NCBI GenBank assembly: GCA_041854955.1
Contig: JBHADF010000019.1
Location: forward strand, 1 to 12,312
Source: CAMENZ01 sp041854955
Lineage (GTDB): Bacteria > Bacillota > Clostridia > Peptostreptococcales > Anaerovoracaceae
Direction: 5' to 3'
DNA: 12,312 nt
In this document: positions 6,583 through 12,312 of the stretch, piece by piece
How the letters are laid out: each line of letters opens with the position of its first letter
Numbering within the stretch: the first letter of the stretch is position 1
Translations under genes and position numbers: made by a program
Notes under the pieces: generated by a model
What the model was told of the DNA's origin: nothing
What the model saw: the letters and a program-made list of their open reading frames with translations, nothing else
Databases searched by the model: none

Positions 6583-7359
6583 ATGTATCAGACTATTAAG
6601 TATGAAGTTAAAGAACATATCGGTTATGTTACAATTAACAGACCGGAGGCGTTAAATGCCTTGAATTCAACCGTATTAGAAGAATTATATGATGTATTCA
6701 ATCAGATAGATAAGGACCCTCAGGTACGCTGTGTAGTTTTAACAGGGGAGGGAAGAGCCTTTGTCGCAGGTGCAGATATAGCACAGATGTCAACTATGAC
6801 ACCTTTAGAAGGAAAGAAATTCGCTCAGTATGGACACAAGGTGTTCAACTATATAGAAAAGGTTGAGACACCTGTGATCGCCGCAATCAACGGTTTTGCC
6901 TTGGGTGGAGGCTGTGAACTGGCTATGGCCTGTGATTTCAGAGTTGCATCCACAAAGGCAGTTTTCGGACAGCCTGAGGTAGGCTTGGGAATAACCCCCG
7001 GCTTTGGAGGAACACAAAGACTTTCAAAGATAGTAGGACCGGGAATGGCGGCCATGATGATTCTTACAGCACAAAATATAAAGGCTGATGAAGCATTACG
7101 CATAGGTTTGGTAGAAAAGCTGGCAGAACCGGAAGAATTGCTTGCCACAGTTGAGGCACTGGCTGCCAAGGTAGCTGCCAATGCACCTGTAGCTGTTGCA
7201 CAGAGCAAGACCCTGTTAAACAAGGGATACCATTTAGACCTTTTCAGCGGCTGTGCCTTAGAAGCGGAAGGCTTCGGAATCTGCTTCGGTACAGAGGACC
7301 AAAAGGAAGGAATGAAGGCATTCCTCAGCAAAGAGAAATACGAATATCAGGGAAAATAA
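6583..7359 (+). CDS. crt: Enoyl-CoA hydratase/isomerase family protein (crotonase, 3-hydroxybutyryl-CoA dehydratase-like)
   Basis: This is a cytoplasmic crotonase-fold enzyme, most like bacterial short-chain enoyl-CoA hydratases such as the 3-hydroxybutyryl-CoA dehydratase of butyrate fermentation. It has 258 residues, the normal length. Both catalytic glutamates of hydratases are present: Glu112 in NGFALGGGCELAMACD and Glu132 in GQPEVGLGITPGFGGTQRL. The oxyanion-hole segments are also seen (VAGADI at 61-66 and GGG at 108-110). The ATG follows an AAAGGAAA ribosome binding site. The gene has its own promoter and a terminator close behind, so it is monocistronic. No thiolase, 3-hydroxyacyl-CoA dehydrogenase or acyl-CoA dehydrogenase gene adjoins it, so the specific substrate and the crt symbol are inferred from sequence resemblance only. 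Confidence 0.9.
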   Translation: MYQTIKYEVKEHIGYVTINRPEALNALNSTVLEELYDVFNQIDKDPQVRCVVLTGEGRAFVAGADIAQMSTMTPLEGKKFAQYGHKVFNYIEKVETPVIAAINGFALGGGCELAMACDFRVASTKAVFGQPEVGLGITPGFGGTQRLSKIVGPGMAAMMILTAQNIKADEALRIGLVEKLAEPEELLATVEALAAKVAANAPVAVAQSKTLLNKGYHLDLFSGCALEAEGFGICFGTEDQKEGMKAFLSKEKYEYQGK

Positions 7360-7370
7360 GTAGAAAAAGA

Positions 7371-7401
7371 GGGCTATATCTGAAGAGATGTAGCCCTTTT
7401 T
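7371..7401. terminator. Bidirectional terminator between the crotonase gene and thiT
   Basis: An 11-bp stem with one G-U wobble (7371-7381 with 7386-7396) closes a GAAG tetraloop. It is followed by TTTTT on the plus strand. A run of A before the stem (7364-7368) gives a U run on the minus strand. It lies between two convergent genes and should stop both. Confidence 0.88.
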
Positions 7402-7425
7402 ATATTCCTATAAGTAAAATATGAT

Positions 7426-7971
7426 TTAAAGCTGTTCTTTCAGCCTGTATATGTTGTTGTGTACAACGGGTACAGCCAACAGGAAAATTGTGAGGACTGC
7501 CTCTACGCCCAGATAGCCCAACTGATAAAGGAAGGAATAAACCACAGGGTTCATCCCCTCAGGGGCATAGGAGCCGAAGAAAATATATCCTGAAATGAAG
7601 CTGCATATGAATCGCCCACAAACAGCTACAATATAACCTATATACAGTCCTTTGTTATCCTTGGAGAAAAAGCCGGAAAGGCCTAAACATCCGAAGGCTA
7701 AAGGGTAGTCCAGGATTACCTGCACGGGATGATATATGTATCCTCCGATGACAATATTAAGCAATCCGAGAGCGACACCGGCCGTGATGCCCCACTTGGG
7801 TCCACAGAAATAGCCGGCCAAGGTGGCCGCCAACATGCTGAAAAGGGTAACAGAGCCACCCATGGGCATGTGGATAATCTTCACTTGATTAAGTGCGATA
7901 GAAAGTGCAATCAAAGCGGCACAGATGACCATATACTGCAGATTGCGGTTGCGATTTTTGTTTTCTGACAT
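7426..7971 (-). CDS. thiT: ThiT-family S component of an ECF transporter (thiamine or thiamine precursor)
   Basis: This is a membrane substrate-binding (S) subunit that would join the shared EcfA/A'/T module to import thiamine or a related compound. It has 181 residues and about six hydrophobic helices. The ThiT family blocks are seen: GGSVTLFSM (38-46), HPVQVILDYPLAFG (81-94) and SGYIFFGSYAPEGMNPVVYSF (127-147). A TPP riboswitch upstream supports a thiamine role. Compared by eye with L. lactis ThiT, several ligand-contact positions differ: Glu84 to Asp88, His125 to Ser124, Trp133 to Phe132 and Asn151 to Gln150, while Tyr85 and Tyr146 are kept (Tyr89, Tyr145). The ligand could therefore be thiamine itself or a precursor such as hydroxymethylpyrimidine. 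No EcfA/T genes are present here. The start ATG follows GGAGG and a T7 spacer. Confidence 0.88.
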   Translation of the reverse strand: MSENKNRNRNLQYMVICAALIALSIALNQVKIIHMPMGGSVTLFSMLAATLAGYFCGPKWGITAGVALGLLNIVIGGYIYHPVQVILDYPLAFGCLGLSGFFSKDNKGLYIGYIVAVCGRFICSFISGYIFFGSYAPEGMNPVVYSFLYQLGYLGVEAVLTIFLLAVPVVHNNIYRLKEQL

Positions 7972-7999
7972 AAAAAAACCTCCTAATAAATTACGGAGG
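7972..7999 (-). promoter_or_regulatory. Expression-platform hairpin with the thiT ribosome binding site as its 3' arm
   Basis: Read on the minus strand, CCTCC (7999-7995) can pair with GGAGG (7983-7979), extended by TAA/TTA inside one bulged G, around a TTTA loop. The GGAGG is the only ribosome binding site for thiT. It is followed by exactly seven T residues and then the ATG. The hairpin can thus mask the ribosome binding site and also resembles a terminator. Control by the TPP aptamer upstream is inferred. Confidence 0.65.
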
Positions 8000-8036
8000 G
8001 GATGTGGGTGTCCTGTTACACCGCATACGGCTTTAT

Positions 8037-8126
8037 TGCTTCCCTACGCCGATATTATTCGGATCAGGTAATGAGGGTTTATCCACCGGTTAAGGCGGCA
8101 AATCTCAGCAAAAGCTCCCCTAGCAC
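8037..8126 (-). ncRNA. TPP riboswitch (THI-box aptamer) upstream of thiT
   Basis: The minus strand carries the conserved TPP aptamer parts in order: GGGGAGC (5' core), CTGAGA, ACCTGATC, the CCGA/TCGG stem around ATAAT, and GCGTAGGGAAGC. A short P1 stem (TGCT with AGCA) closes it at 8125-8122 and 8040-8037. It begins within a base or two of the predicted transcription start of thiT. By family knowledge it binds thiamine pyrophosphate and lowers expression of the gene downstream. A small GGTGT/ACACC hairpin (8022-8007) lies between the aptamer and the expression platform. Confidence 0.95.
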
Positions 8127-8128
8127 TC

Positions 8129-8157
8129 TTGAAATGATAATATAAAAATAGTATAAT
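8129..8157 (+). promoter_or_regulatory. Sigma-A promoter for the DUF975 genes
   Basis: TTGAAA (8129-8134), a 17-base spacer and a perfect TATAAT (8152-8157) point toward the first DUF975 gene, with a start near 8164 and a leader of about 37 bases. It shares nearly all of its length with the thiT promoter on the opposite strand. Confidence 0.75.
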
Positions 8158-8162
8158 GTCAA
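8134..8162 (-). promoter_or_regulatory. Sigma-A promoter for the TPP riboswitch and thiT
   Basis: On the minus strand a consensus TTGACA (8162-8157) is followed after 17 bases by TATCAT (8139-8134). Initiation near 8127 coincides with the 5' end of the TPP aptamer, which supports the call. Confidence 0.75.
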
Positions 8163-8200
8163 TGTAATTTGTTTTATGTGTTTAATAAAAGGAGATTAAA

Positions 8201-9028
8201 ATGAACGACAATGGTATAGTTTTGGAATCTGCCCACAAAATACGCCAGATTGCTCGCGATGCTTTGAGGGGGAATTGGTTTAAGGTAGCCGTAGCCACTT
8301 TAATTTTTTATGTACTCTTTGATGTGGTATCAATGTTCCTAAATCAAACATTTTCAACCTACAGATATATACATTTTATGGGCACGGTAAGAATAACAAA
8401 AGTAAATTACGGGGCAGCTATTTATGCCTTACTCGTAAGAGGGGCTTTTTCTTATGGTCTTTGCTTATATTTTTTAAACTATATGAGGACAAGAGTGACA
8501 GATACTGCGTTAGTATTCGAAGGGTTTAGCCATTTTCTTCGGGCTTTCTTGGTAAACCTGATAGCCGCAATTAAGGTTTTCCTATGGTCCTTGCTTTTCG
8601 TAATACCCGGAATACTTGCAGCACTCAGGTATAGCATGTCATTTTTCGTAATGGCGGACCATCCTGAACTCACTGCCGGTGAATGCATAGAAGAAAGTAA
8701 GAACATAATGAGCGGAAACAAAATGAAGTATTTCATTTTGCAGCTTAGCTTTATAGGTTGGGCCATCTTGGCAACAGCACCTACTATGATTCTTAACGTA
8801 ATGAAGCCTGTGAATACATCCATGCTTCAAAGCTTTTTGTTATCTGTACTTTGCGGAATCCCCTACATTTTCTTAAATGCGTACAAGATTAACGCATCTA
8901 CGGCCTTTTATGAATTAGCCACAGGAAGATTAGCGGCTAAAAAGGCTTCGGATCTTTTTGTTCGTGGCTTTCATACCGGCAACAACGGAGAAGACAGGCA
9001 GGCGCCAATGGATGATATGTTCCATTGA
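8201..9028 (+). CDS. DUF975 family membrane protein, copy 1
   Basis: This is an integral membrane protein of the DUF975 family, whose function is not established. It has 275 residues. The N-terminal cytoplasmic segment KIRQIARDALRGNW (13-26) is typical, followed by about five hydrophobic stretches (roughly 27-47, 73-95, 115-140, 178-200, 208-228). Family blocks include FEGFSHF (106-112), VIPGI (134-138), RYSMSFFVMADHPE (143-156), EESKNIMSGNK (164-174) and LQLSFIGW (180-187). The polar C-terminal tail (from about 240) shows no recognised domain. The ATG follows AAAAGGAGATT. It is the first gene after the divergent promoter and lies 43 bases before its paralogue, so the two are probably cotranscribed. 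I assign no function. Confidence 0.88.
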   Translation: MNDNGIVLESAHKIRQIARDALRGNWFKVAVATLIFYVLFDVVSMFLNQTFSTYRYIHFMGTVRITKVNYGAAIYALLVRGAFSYGLCLYFLNYMRTRVTDTALVFEGFSHFLRAFLVNLIAAIKVFLWSLLFVIPGILAALRYSMSFFVMADHPELTAGECIEESKNIMSGNKMKYFILQLSFIGWAILATAPTMILNVMKPVNTSMLQSFLLSVLCGIPYIFLNAYKINASTAFYELATGRLAAKKASDLFVRGFHTGNNGEDRQAPMDDMFH

Positions 9029-9071
9029 TGAAATATACATACAAGATTAAAAAGGGATAAAGGAGATTTAA

Positions 9072-9932
9072 ATGGCCAATCACATAGTTTTAGAACCGGC
9101 ACCCAAAATACGACAAATAGCAAGGGATGCTTTAGCAAACAACTGGATAAAGATATTCATAGGACTGCTGATTTATTATATTTTGGTGGATGCAACATCG
9201 ACGGTTTTGGACAGTATATTCTATTATGTAAGAAGTGATGAAATGGCTACTATTTTCAGCCAAGCCTTATCCGATGTGGATTATAGGCAAATATTCGGCC
9301 AACCCCTTAAGGTTAAGGTAGGATATGGAGGGAATTTGTACCTATTTGTGGTAGCAGGACCGATGATGTATGGCATCACCTTGTTTGTCCTGGCATTTTT
9401 CAGACAAAGAGAAGTAAAATATTCTTCTATATTTGAAGGCTTCAGCCACTTCTTCAAGGCTTTCCTTTTACATTTGCTCATATCAATCAAGATTTTCCTG
9501 TGGACCTTGCTGTTTATAGTACCCGGAATCATCGCCGCCATAAGATACAGCCAATCTTATTATGTGCTCATAGACCACCCCGAGTACTCTGTAATTCAAT
9601 GCATTAGAGAAAGCAAGAGATTAATGTTAGGCAATAAGGGATCATATTTCTATCTTCAGCTCACTTTTATAGGCTGGTATATTTTGGCCTTACTGCCGGT
9701 TATTCTGTTTAACCCTATAAAGACCGCCTACAATCCGGAAGCCTTGAATATTGCTATAGATCTTATACTTGGAATTCCTCAACTTTTTGTAGTTCTTTAT
9801 GCCAAGATATCAAATACTACCTTTTACGATTTGTTGACGGAAAGACTGGTCGTTTTAAGGGAGAGACCCTCTCAGGAAAACCCCTTTGCTGACATGATGC
9901 AGAAGGATACACCTGAAGATAGGGGATTATAG
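9072..9932 (+). CDS. DUF975 family membrane protein, copy 2
   Basis: This 286-residue membrane protein is a tandem paralogue of the gene just upstream. It shares the same N-terminal signature (PKIRQIARDALANNW, 11-25), FEGFSHFFKAF (121-131), IVPGI (149-153), RYSQSYYVLIDHPE (158-171), RESKRLMLGNK (179-189) and LQLTFIGW (195-202). An ungapped count by eye over the core (residues 121-209 here, 106-194 in copy 1) gives about 55 identities in 89 positions. The main differences are a longer loop at about 50-85 with a charged region, and a different C-terminal tail. A clear AAAGGAG ribosome binding site precedes the ATG. The murE-like gene starts 29 bases downstream with no visible terminator, so the three genes may form one operon. 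The function of DUF975 proteins is unknown; homo- or hetero-oligomer formation by the pair is only a guess. Confidence 0.88.
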   Translation: MANHIVLEPAPKIRQIARDALANNWIKIFIGLLIYYILVDATSTVLDSIFYYVRSDEMATIFSQALSDVDYRQIFGQPLKVKVGYGGNLYLFVVAGPMMYGITLFVLAFFRQREVKYSSIFEGFSHFFKAFLLHLLISIKIFLWTLLFIVPGIIAAIRYSQSYYVLIDHPEYSVIQCIRESKRLMLGNKGSYFYLQLTFIGWYILALLPVILFNPIKTAYNPEALNIAIDLILGIPQLFVVLYAKISNTTFYDLLTERLVVLRERPSQENPFADMMQKDTPEDRGL

Positions 9933-9961
9933 CAAGAGGGAAGATAAAGGGCTGATAAACT

Positions 9962-11476
9962 ATGCAATTTAAGACACTGAAGGACTATGGAGATCTTTTG
10001 AGAGGGCAGAATCTTCTCTCGGAGGAAAATCTCCATGGCAGCGAAAATAAAACAGTCAGAGATATATCGTATAGCTCCCTGTCCGTAGATGAGGGGACTC
10101 TTTTCCTGTGCAAAGGGGCAAACTTTAAAAGAGAGTATCTTTTGGACGCCCAAAGAAGAGGTGCTGTTGCTTATGTTGCCGAGAAGGATATGGAAGTACC
10201 TGATATGCCGCTTTTTACGGTAAAAGACATGAGGAAGTCCATATCGGTTCTTTCATCTTTCTATTTTGATAAAAGTTGGGAGAAGGGCCTTAAAATCATA
10301 GGCCTTACGGGAACAAAGGGCAAATCTACTACAGCCACCATGGTAAAAGAAATTTTAGACCTGCACAAGGGTCGTCCCGTAGGATTTTCATCGGGCATAT
10401 ATACCTATGACGGTAAAGTGAAGGAAAAGGCTAAAAAGCTTACTACACCGGAAACCATAGAGCTCCATCGCATATTGTATAATTCTGTGAAAAATAAGAC
10501 GGAGTATCTGGTAATGGAGGTGTCTTCTCAGGGCTTGAAATACGATAGGGTGGATGCCTTAGACTATGAAATATGCGGCTTTTTAAACATATCTGAAGAC
10601 CATATCTCCGATGCGGAGCACAAGGATATGGAAGACTACTTTACCTCTAAGCTTAAAATATTCCAAAAGAGTAAGGCTGCCTGTATAAACCTGGATATGG
10701 AATCTGAATATCTGGATAGGGTTTTGAATGAAGCTCATAATAGGTGCTCAAAGGTCATAACCTTTGGATTTTCTAAAGAGGCGGACATAAGGGGCATCAA
10801 GGTGGAGGAAAAGCCTAATGCTTTGGTTTTGACAGCCGATGTCCTGGGAGAAATATGGGAAATCCCTATAAACATAGGCGGTGTTCATAACAGCTATAAT
10901 GCTCTCTGCGCCATAGCCATCTCCAACTATTTAGGTGTGCCTATGGACACGGTGAAAAAAGGACTTTCGCAAGTACGGGTAGAGGGGCGAATGGAGCACT
11001 ATAATATCCCTGAGGAAAATGTGGATATAATCATCGACGGGGCCCATAATAAGATGAGCTATGAGGCCTTATTTGATTACGTGAGGGAGCAGTACCCGAA
11101 TCGGAAGGTAGGCTTTCTCTTCGGTTGTGTAGGGGACAAGGCTTTCAACCGAAGGAAGGAAGCCGGCGAGATAGCAGATAAAAATGCAGATTTCATAATA
11201 ATAACCGAGAGGGATCCGGGAAAAGAGCCGGTAGAAAATATATGTCGAGATATTTTGGCGCATATAGATCACAAGGAGAAGGCTCGCATCATCGTGGATA
11301 GAGATGAAGCGGTGACTTATGCCTTGGATAAGGCTCGAGACCTAAAGGATACTGTACTGCTGCTCTGTGGCTGCGGCTCAGATGCCTACATAAAGAGAGG
11401 TTCTAAATTGGTGGAATTTAGGACAGATGGTGAAAGGGTAGAGGAATACTTGAATTCTCCGGACACAATGATATAA
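9962..11476 (+). CDS. murE: MurE-family UDP-N-acetylmuramyl-tripeptide synthetase, streptococcal-type
   Basis: MurE enzymes add the third stem-peptide residue (lysine, ornithine or meso-diaminopimelate) to UDP-MurNAc-L-Ala-D-Glu, using ATP in the cytoplasm. The 504 residues span the three Mur-ligase domains: an N-terminal UDP-binding region with DISYSSLSVDEGTLFLCKG (34-52), the central ATPase with GTKGKSTT (117-124, Lys121) and TTPE (161-164), MEVSSQGL (185-192), DHI (213-215) and the probable carbamylated Lys230, and a C domain with GRME (342-345) and DGAHN (359-363). The pattern is closest by eye to S. pneumoniae MurE, a lysine-adding enzyme. The amino-acid-selection site reads ERDPGKEP (416-423), not the DNPR of DAP enzymes nor the DDPN of streptococci, so the added amino acid is uncertain. 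The ribosome binding site (AAAGGG, 10 bases from the ATG) is weaker than its neighbours'. A second MurE-like ligase of other specificity is an alternative. Confidence 0.85.
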   Translation: MQFKTLKDYGDLLRGQNLLSEENLHGSENKTVRDISYSSLSVDEGTLFLCKGANFKREYLLDAQRRGAVAYVAEKDMEVPDMPLFTVKDMRKSISVLSSFYFDKSWEKGLKIIGLTGTKGKSTTATMVKEILDLHKGRPVGFSSGIYTYDGKVKEKAKKLTTPETIELHRILYNSVKNKTEYLVMEVSSQGLKYDRVDALDYEICGFLNISEDHISDAEHKDMEDYFTSKLKIFQKSKAACINLDMESEYLDRVLNEAHNRCSKVITFGFSKEADIRGIKVEEKPNALVLTADVLGEIWEIPINIGGVHNSYNALCAIAISNYLGVPMDTVKKGLSQVRVEGRMEHYNIPEENVDIIIDGAHNKMSYEALFDYVREQYPNRKVGFLFGCVGDKAFNRRKEAGEIADKNADFIIITERDPGKEPVENICRDILAHIDHKEKARIIVDRDEAVTYALDKARDLKDTVLLLCGCGSDAYIKRGSKLVEFRTDGERVEEYLNSPDTMI

Positions 11477-11477
11477 T
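11450..11477 (+). promoter_or_regulatory. Sigma-A promoter for the lipoprotein gene, inside the murE 3' end
   Basis: TTGAAT (11450-11455), a 16-base spacer and TATAAT (11472-11477) form a promoter whose -10 box covers the murE stop codon. Transcription would start near 11484, about 43 bases before the lipoprotein start. Confidence 0.6.
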
Positions 11478-11526
11478 ATATATAGTAAGGTATTTGCTAA
11501 TATTCATATAGGAAGGAGTGTTTAAA

Positions 11527-12126
11527 ATGAAGAAAATTAAAAAGAATGTATGGCTATTATTGATGTGTACCATGATACTCATTCTATTTGCAGGATGTTC
11601 ACCAACCGGTAATCAGGAACAAACATCTCCTGATAAAAATGCGACTGAGGTCGCTGTAGTGAATATGGCTGAAAACTGGTACCAGGAAAACTACGAGAAG
11701 TTTTATGATTTAAGGAATCTCAAAGGTGAACTGGCCAATGTAACGGAAGGAGAAGCCGACGGAGAAACCCAATATACTGTGAAGTTGTCTTCAGAGATGA
11801 TGTACAAGTTTGACACCATATACGAACTTCCCTTTGTGAAAGGCCTTGCTGCTGCGGGAAAGGAGCGGGACCTGACTTCGGAGGAAGAAGAAAAGGTTCA
11901 AGGCTACATAAAGGAAATAGAAGAGGATGCTCAGTTGGGAGAATATGTGGAATCCAATGTGGATGTAGTGATATCCGTTAAGGATGAGAAGGACAAGAAT
12001 TCCTGGAAGCTGTACTTTAGTACAGATGAGGGCTTGGCAGACATAGAAGAATTGGCATTGGATGAGAAAGCCCTTTATAAAGCCGGCTATGAATTTCTGG
12101 ATTATGTGCTGGAATACTATAGGTAA
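11527..12126 (+). CDS. Putative lipoprotein of unknown function
   Basis: The product is a predicted secreted lipoprotein of 199 residues. The N terminus has a basic start (MKKIKKN), a hydrophobic core (8-21) and a lipobox ending at Cys24 (LFAGC), so it is probably lipidated and held on the outer face of the membrane. Phe at -3 of the lipobox is less usual than Leu. The mature part is acidic, begins with a polar Asn/Gln/Thr-rich linker, and contains an aromatic segment NWYQENYEKFYDL (about 50-62). I do not recognise a domain. ATG 11527 is chosen because GGAAGGAG (11511-11518) lies 8 bases before it; the GTG at 11518 overlaps that ribosome binding site. It has its own promoter and is followed by two terminators, so it is likely transcribed alone, with possible readthrough from murE. 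Confidence 0.8.
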   Translation: MKKIKKNVWLLLMCTMILILFAGCSPTGNQEQTSPDKNATEVAVVNMAENWYQENYEKFYDLRNLKGELANVTEGEADGETQYTVKLSSEMMYKFDTIYELPFVKGLAAAGKERDLTSEEEEKVQGYIKEIEEDAQLGEYVESNVDVVISVKDEKDKNSWKLYFSTDEGLADIEELALDEKALYKAGYEFLDYVLEYYR

Positions 12127-12131
12127 TTTAG

Positions 12132-12164
12132 AACAGGAGCCGATTATATACGGGTCCTGTTTTT
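12132..12164 (+). terminator. Rho-independent terminator of the lipoprotein gene
   Basis: AACAGGA (12132-12138) pairs with TCCTGTT (12155-12161). After a single G/G mismatch, CCG pairs with CGG around an 8-base loop. A run of five T (12160-12164) follows. It lies directly after the lipoprotein stop codon. Confidence 0.8.
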
Positions 12165-12174
12165 GTATAAAGAA

Positions 12175-12207
12175 ATCCCCGCGTTTAAACGCGGGGATGC
12201 TTTTTTT
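12175..12207. terminator. Second, GC-rich palindromic terminator between convergent genes
   Basis: A perfect 24-base palindrome (12175-12198) can fold into a 10-bp GC-rich stem with a TTAA loop, then GC and seven T (12201-12207) on the plus strand. On the minus strand the stem is followed by TTTCTTT, so it may also end the converging pseudouridine synthase transcript. Confidence 0.85.
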
Positions 12208-12215
12208 ATAACGGT

Positions 12216-12312
12216 CTATATTTTATCCAGCTTTTCGATGGCCTCTTTCATATCCTCCGGAAGAGGAGCTTTAAGCTCTATCCTCTTACCGTTTACAGGA
12301 TGGACAAAGGAT
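12216..12312 (-). CDS. RluA-family pseudouridine synthase, C-terminal fragment (cut by window end)
   Basis: Only the last 31 codons and a TAG stop lie in the window; the gene continues beyond 12312 on the minus strand. The translated tail, with FVHPVNGKRIELKAPLPEDM followed by KEAIEKLDKI, matches the C-terminal signature of RluA/RluD-type 23S rRNA pseudouridine synthases, in which HPVTGK and APLP are typical. The catalytic Asp domain is outside the window, so the target uridine and the exact member (RluD, RluB-like YlyB and so on) cannot be decided. It converges with the lipoprotein gene and ends just before the palindromic terminator. Confidence 0.8.
   Translation of the reverse strand, partial: SFVHPVNGKRIELKAPLPEDMKEAIEKLDKI

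Noticed and set aside
6849..7331. A 160-codon minus-strand open frame opposite the crotonase gene
   Set aside because: It lies wholly inside a well-conserved enzyme gene, has no ribosome binding site that I can see, and its translation shows no domain. It is a shadow of the plus-strand codon pattern.
7729..7968. A plus-strand open frame of 79 codons opposite thiT
   Set aside because: It is antisense to the N-terminal half of a clear membrane protein and encodes a polar, unrecognisable peptide.
11518..11526. GTG as start of the lipoprotein
   Set aside because: The GTG begins at the last base of the GGAAGGAG that serves ATG 11527, so it cannot be served by that site itself.
1..12312. Mobile elements, CRISPR arrays, tRNA or rRNA genes
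   Set aside because: No transposase or integrase frames, regularly spaced repeats, attachment-site-like repeats or RNA gene signatures other than the TPP aptamer were seen.

Overview
The window looks like a chromosomal stretch of an anaerobic, moderately low-G+C Firmicute, most likely of the class Clostridia. The reasons are strong AGGAGG-type ribosome binding sites, canonical sigma-A promoters, a K+-dependent membrane pyrophosphatase, a bacterial crotonase of the butyrate type, DUF975 membrane proteins, a TPP-riboswitch-controlled ECF vitamin component and a MurE resembling the streptococcal class. A narrower placement cannot be supported from the sequence alone. No mobile element, CRISPR array, tRNA or rRNA was seen, and no gene-free stretch exceeds 300 bases.

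Region 1 (11-4034) is a compact triose-phosphate operon in the order gap, pgk, gap, tpiA, with gaps of only 29, 9 and 17 bases. Its unusual feature is that pgk lies between two GAPDH genes of different lineages. The second is an ordinary Firmicute NAD-type enzyme. The first resembles the E. coli GapA/eukaryotic type and has a changed cofactor loop. tpiA appears to start at TTG.

Region 2 (4036-7401) holds singly promoted genes: secG (protein export), hppA (pyrophosphate-driven ion pump) and a lone crotonase. The intergenic sites are tightly packed: a promoter touching the tpiA stop, a hairpin placed at the predicted 5' end of the hppA mRNA, and a promoter overlaid on the hppA terminator.

Region 3 (7371-8162, minus strand) is a thiT-like S component behind a complete TPP aptamer. 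The expression-platform hairpin uses the Shine-Dalgarno sequence as its 3' arm. Its promoter almost fully overlaps an opposing promoter that drives region 4.

Region 4 (8129-12207) contains two tandemly duplicated DUF975 membrane proteins, a MurE-type peptidoglycan ligase with an atypical amino-acid-selection motif, and a lipoprotein of unknown function with its own promoter. Two tandem terminators close the region and separate it from the C-terminal tail of an RluA-family pseudouridine synthase entering on the minus strand.

Most of this is housekeeping. I see no clear new multi-gene system. The items most worth following up are the divergent GAPDH, the altered ThiT pocket, the MurE specificity motif and the compressed regulatory sites.
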